From NCBI RefSeq assembly GCF_029910215.1, contig NZ_CP110396.1, forward strand, positions 806,001 through 870,000: DNA of 64,000 nucleotides, read 5' to 3'. Shown here piece by piece: positions 63,605-64,000 of the stretch. Position 1 is the first letter of the stretch. Each line of letters opens with the position of its first letter. The position numbers and the translations under genes are program-made. The notes below the pieces were generated by a model. That model did no database searches. It was not told the origin of the DNA and saw nothing but the letters and a program-made list of their open reading frames with translations. The DNA is from Paraburkholderia sp. D15. Lineage in GTDB: Bacteria > Pseudomonadota > Gammaproteobacteria > Burkholderiales > Burkholderiaceae.

Positions 63605-64000
63605 CTGCATTGATCCGCCTCGCGGCCGACGACGGTATCGCGACGCTCACGTTCGACCGCCCCGACGCCTTGAACGCCCTCAACGAAGCGATGGCCATCG
63701 AGTTGAACGCGACGCTGGCGCGGCTCGCGCACCACGACGACATTCGCGCGATCGTCCTCACGGGCGCCGGCGATGCCTTCATGGCGGGCGGCGACCTGCG
63801 CAGCATGCGTGCCGCGCTGGACGCGAAACCGGCCGCGCGCGACCGCTCGATCGGCAAGCTCGTGCGGCTTGCGCAAAGCGCGGTCGAGCTGATCGCGCGT
63901 TCGCCGAAGCCGGTGATCGCGAGCGTGAACGGCGCGGTGGCGGGCTTCGGTCTGAGCCTCGTCGCCGTCTGCGATCTCGCGATCGCGGCGCAGCGCGCGA
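63601..64000 (+). CDS. Enoyl-CoA hydratase/isomerase, truncated by window end
   Basis: The first 133 residues of a crotonase-fold protein are present: LTFDRPDALNALNEAMA, GAGDAFMAGGDLRSM (oxyanion-hole region) and SPKPVIASVNGAVAGFGLSLVAVCDLAIAA. ATG 63601 overlaps the hydrolase stop codon by four bases (ATGA). The rest lies beyond the window. It probably continues the steroid-linked operon started by the HSL-type gene, perhaps in side-chain or ring beta-oxidation. Confidence 0.88.
   Translation, partial: MTALIRLAADDGIATLTFDRPDALNALNEAMAIELNATLARLAHHDDIRAIVLTGAGDAFMAGGDLRSMRAALDAKPAARDRSIGKLVRLAQSAVELIARSPKPVIASVNGAVAGFGLSLVAVCDLAIAAQRA

Overview
The window comes from a GC-rich betaproteobacterium, most likely Paraburkholderia, Burkholderia or a close relative. 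The grounds are base composition, codon use, an ESPR-type trimeric autotransporter adhesin, an IS110 element sitting in a palindromic intergenic repeat, and the kinds of metabolic genes present. The genus is an inference. No rRNA, tRNA, CRISPR array or phage was seen.

Region 1 (about 0.1-10.4 kb) is a small-acid catabolism and transport block. It holds a LysR regulator, a 103-residue unknown, and a minus-strand operon of a ThDP enzyme, a formyl-CoA transferase homologue (frc) and a fumarylacetoacetase-fold protein. A FadR-type GntR regulator, an MHS-type MFS symporter, and an OFA-type MFS carrier with a 42-residue partner complete it. The ThDP enzyme reads as a 2-hydroxyacyl-CoA lyase (ILVBL/HACL2 type), not as a canonical oxalyl-CoA decarboxylase. 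That suggests a formyl-CoA-cycling route for a 2-hydroxy acid. Three similar palindromic sites lie upstream of the operon and of the MHS gene.

Region 2 (10.4-17.8 kb) carries a 1198-residue trimeric autotransporter, a DUF3830 protein, an AraC regulator and a LuxR solo with an odd N-terminal extension.

Region 3 (17.8-64 kb) is a nearly complete steroid-nucleus degradation cluster. Left arm: ketosteroid isomerase, SDR and HsaD on the minus strand, divergent from an SDR, DUF1302 and DUF1329 envelope proteins and HsaE-HsaG-HsaF on the plus strand. An IS110 insertion with inverted repeats and an unrelated phosphatase follow. Right arm: a roughly 30-kb minus-strand array (60.3 to 30.0 kb) encoding, in transcription order, LLM oxidoreductase, HsaA, KstD, HsaB, a second KstD-like flavoprotein, 3beta/17beta-HSD, KshB, FadD3, HsaC, IpdA, IpdB, an enoyl-CoA hydratase, IpdC, EchA20, FadE31, an acyl-CoA dehydrogenase, FadA6, SDR, an acyl-CoA dehydrogenase, FadE30, IpdF, MaoC, thiolase, YCF48-like protein, RND transporter and KshA. 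A VOC protein, a TeiR-like LuxR regulator, an HSL-type hydrolase and a truncated enoyl-CoA hydratase close the window.

Together these genes cover delta5-isomerisation, delta1 and probably delta4(5alpha) dehydrogenation, 9alpha-hydroxylation with ring B opening, ring A hydroxylation, meta-cleavage and hydrolysis, the lower meta pathway to acetyl-CoA, and HIP (rings C/D) degradation. No side-chain genes and no Mce importer are visible. A DUF1302/DUF1329/YCF48/RND set is the likely uptake or envelope module.

The main new observation is a recurring imperfect palindrome, ATCGTCY-N4-RGACTAG. It lies upstream of seven steroid transcription units and is a strong candidate operator for the whole regulon, possibly bound by the TeiR-like LuxR protein. 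A second result is that the exact IS110 insertion junction, its CT core and a probable bridge RNA with matching target guides can be read from the window, because an uninterrupted copy of the target repeat lies next to it.
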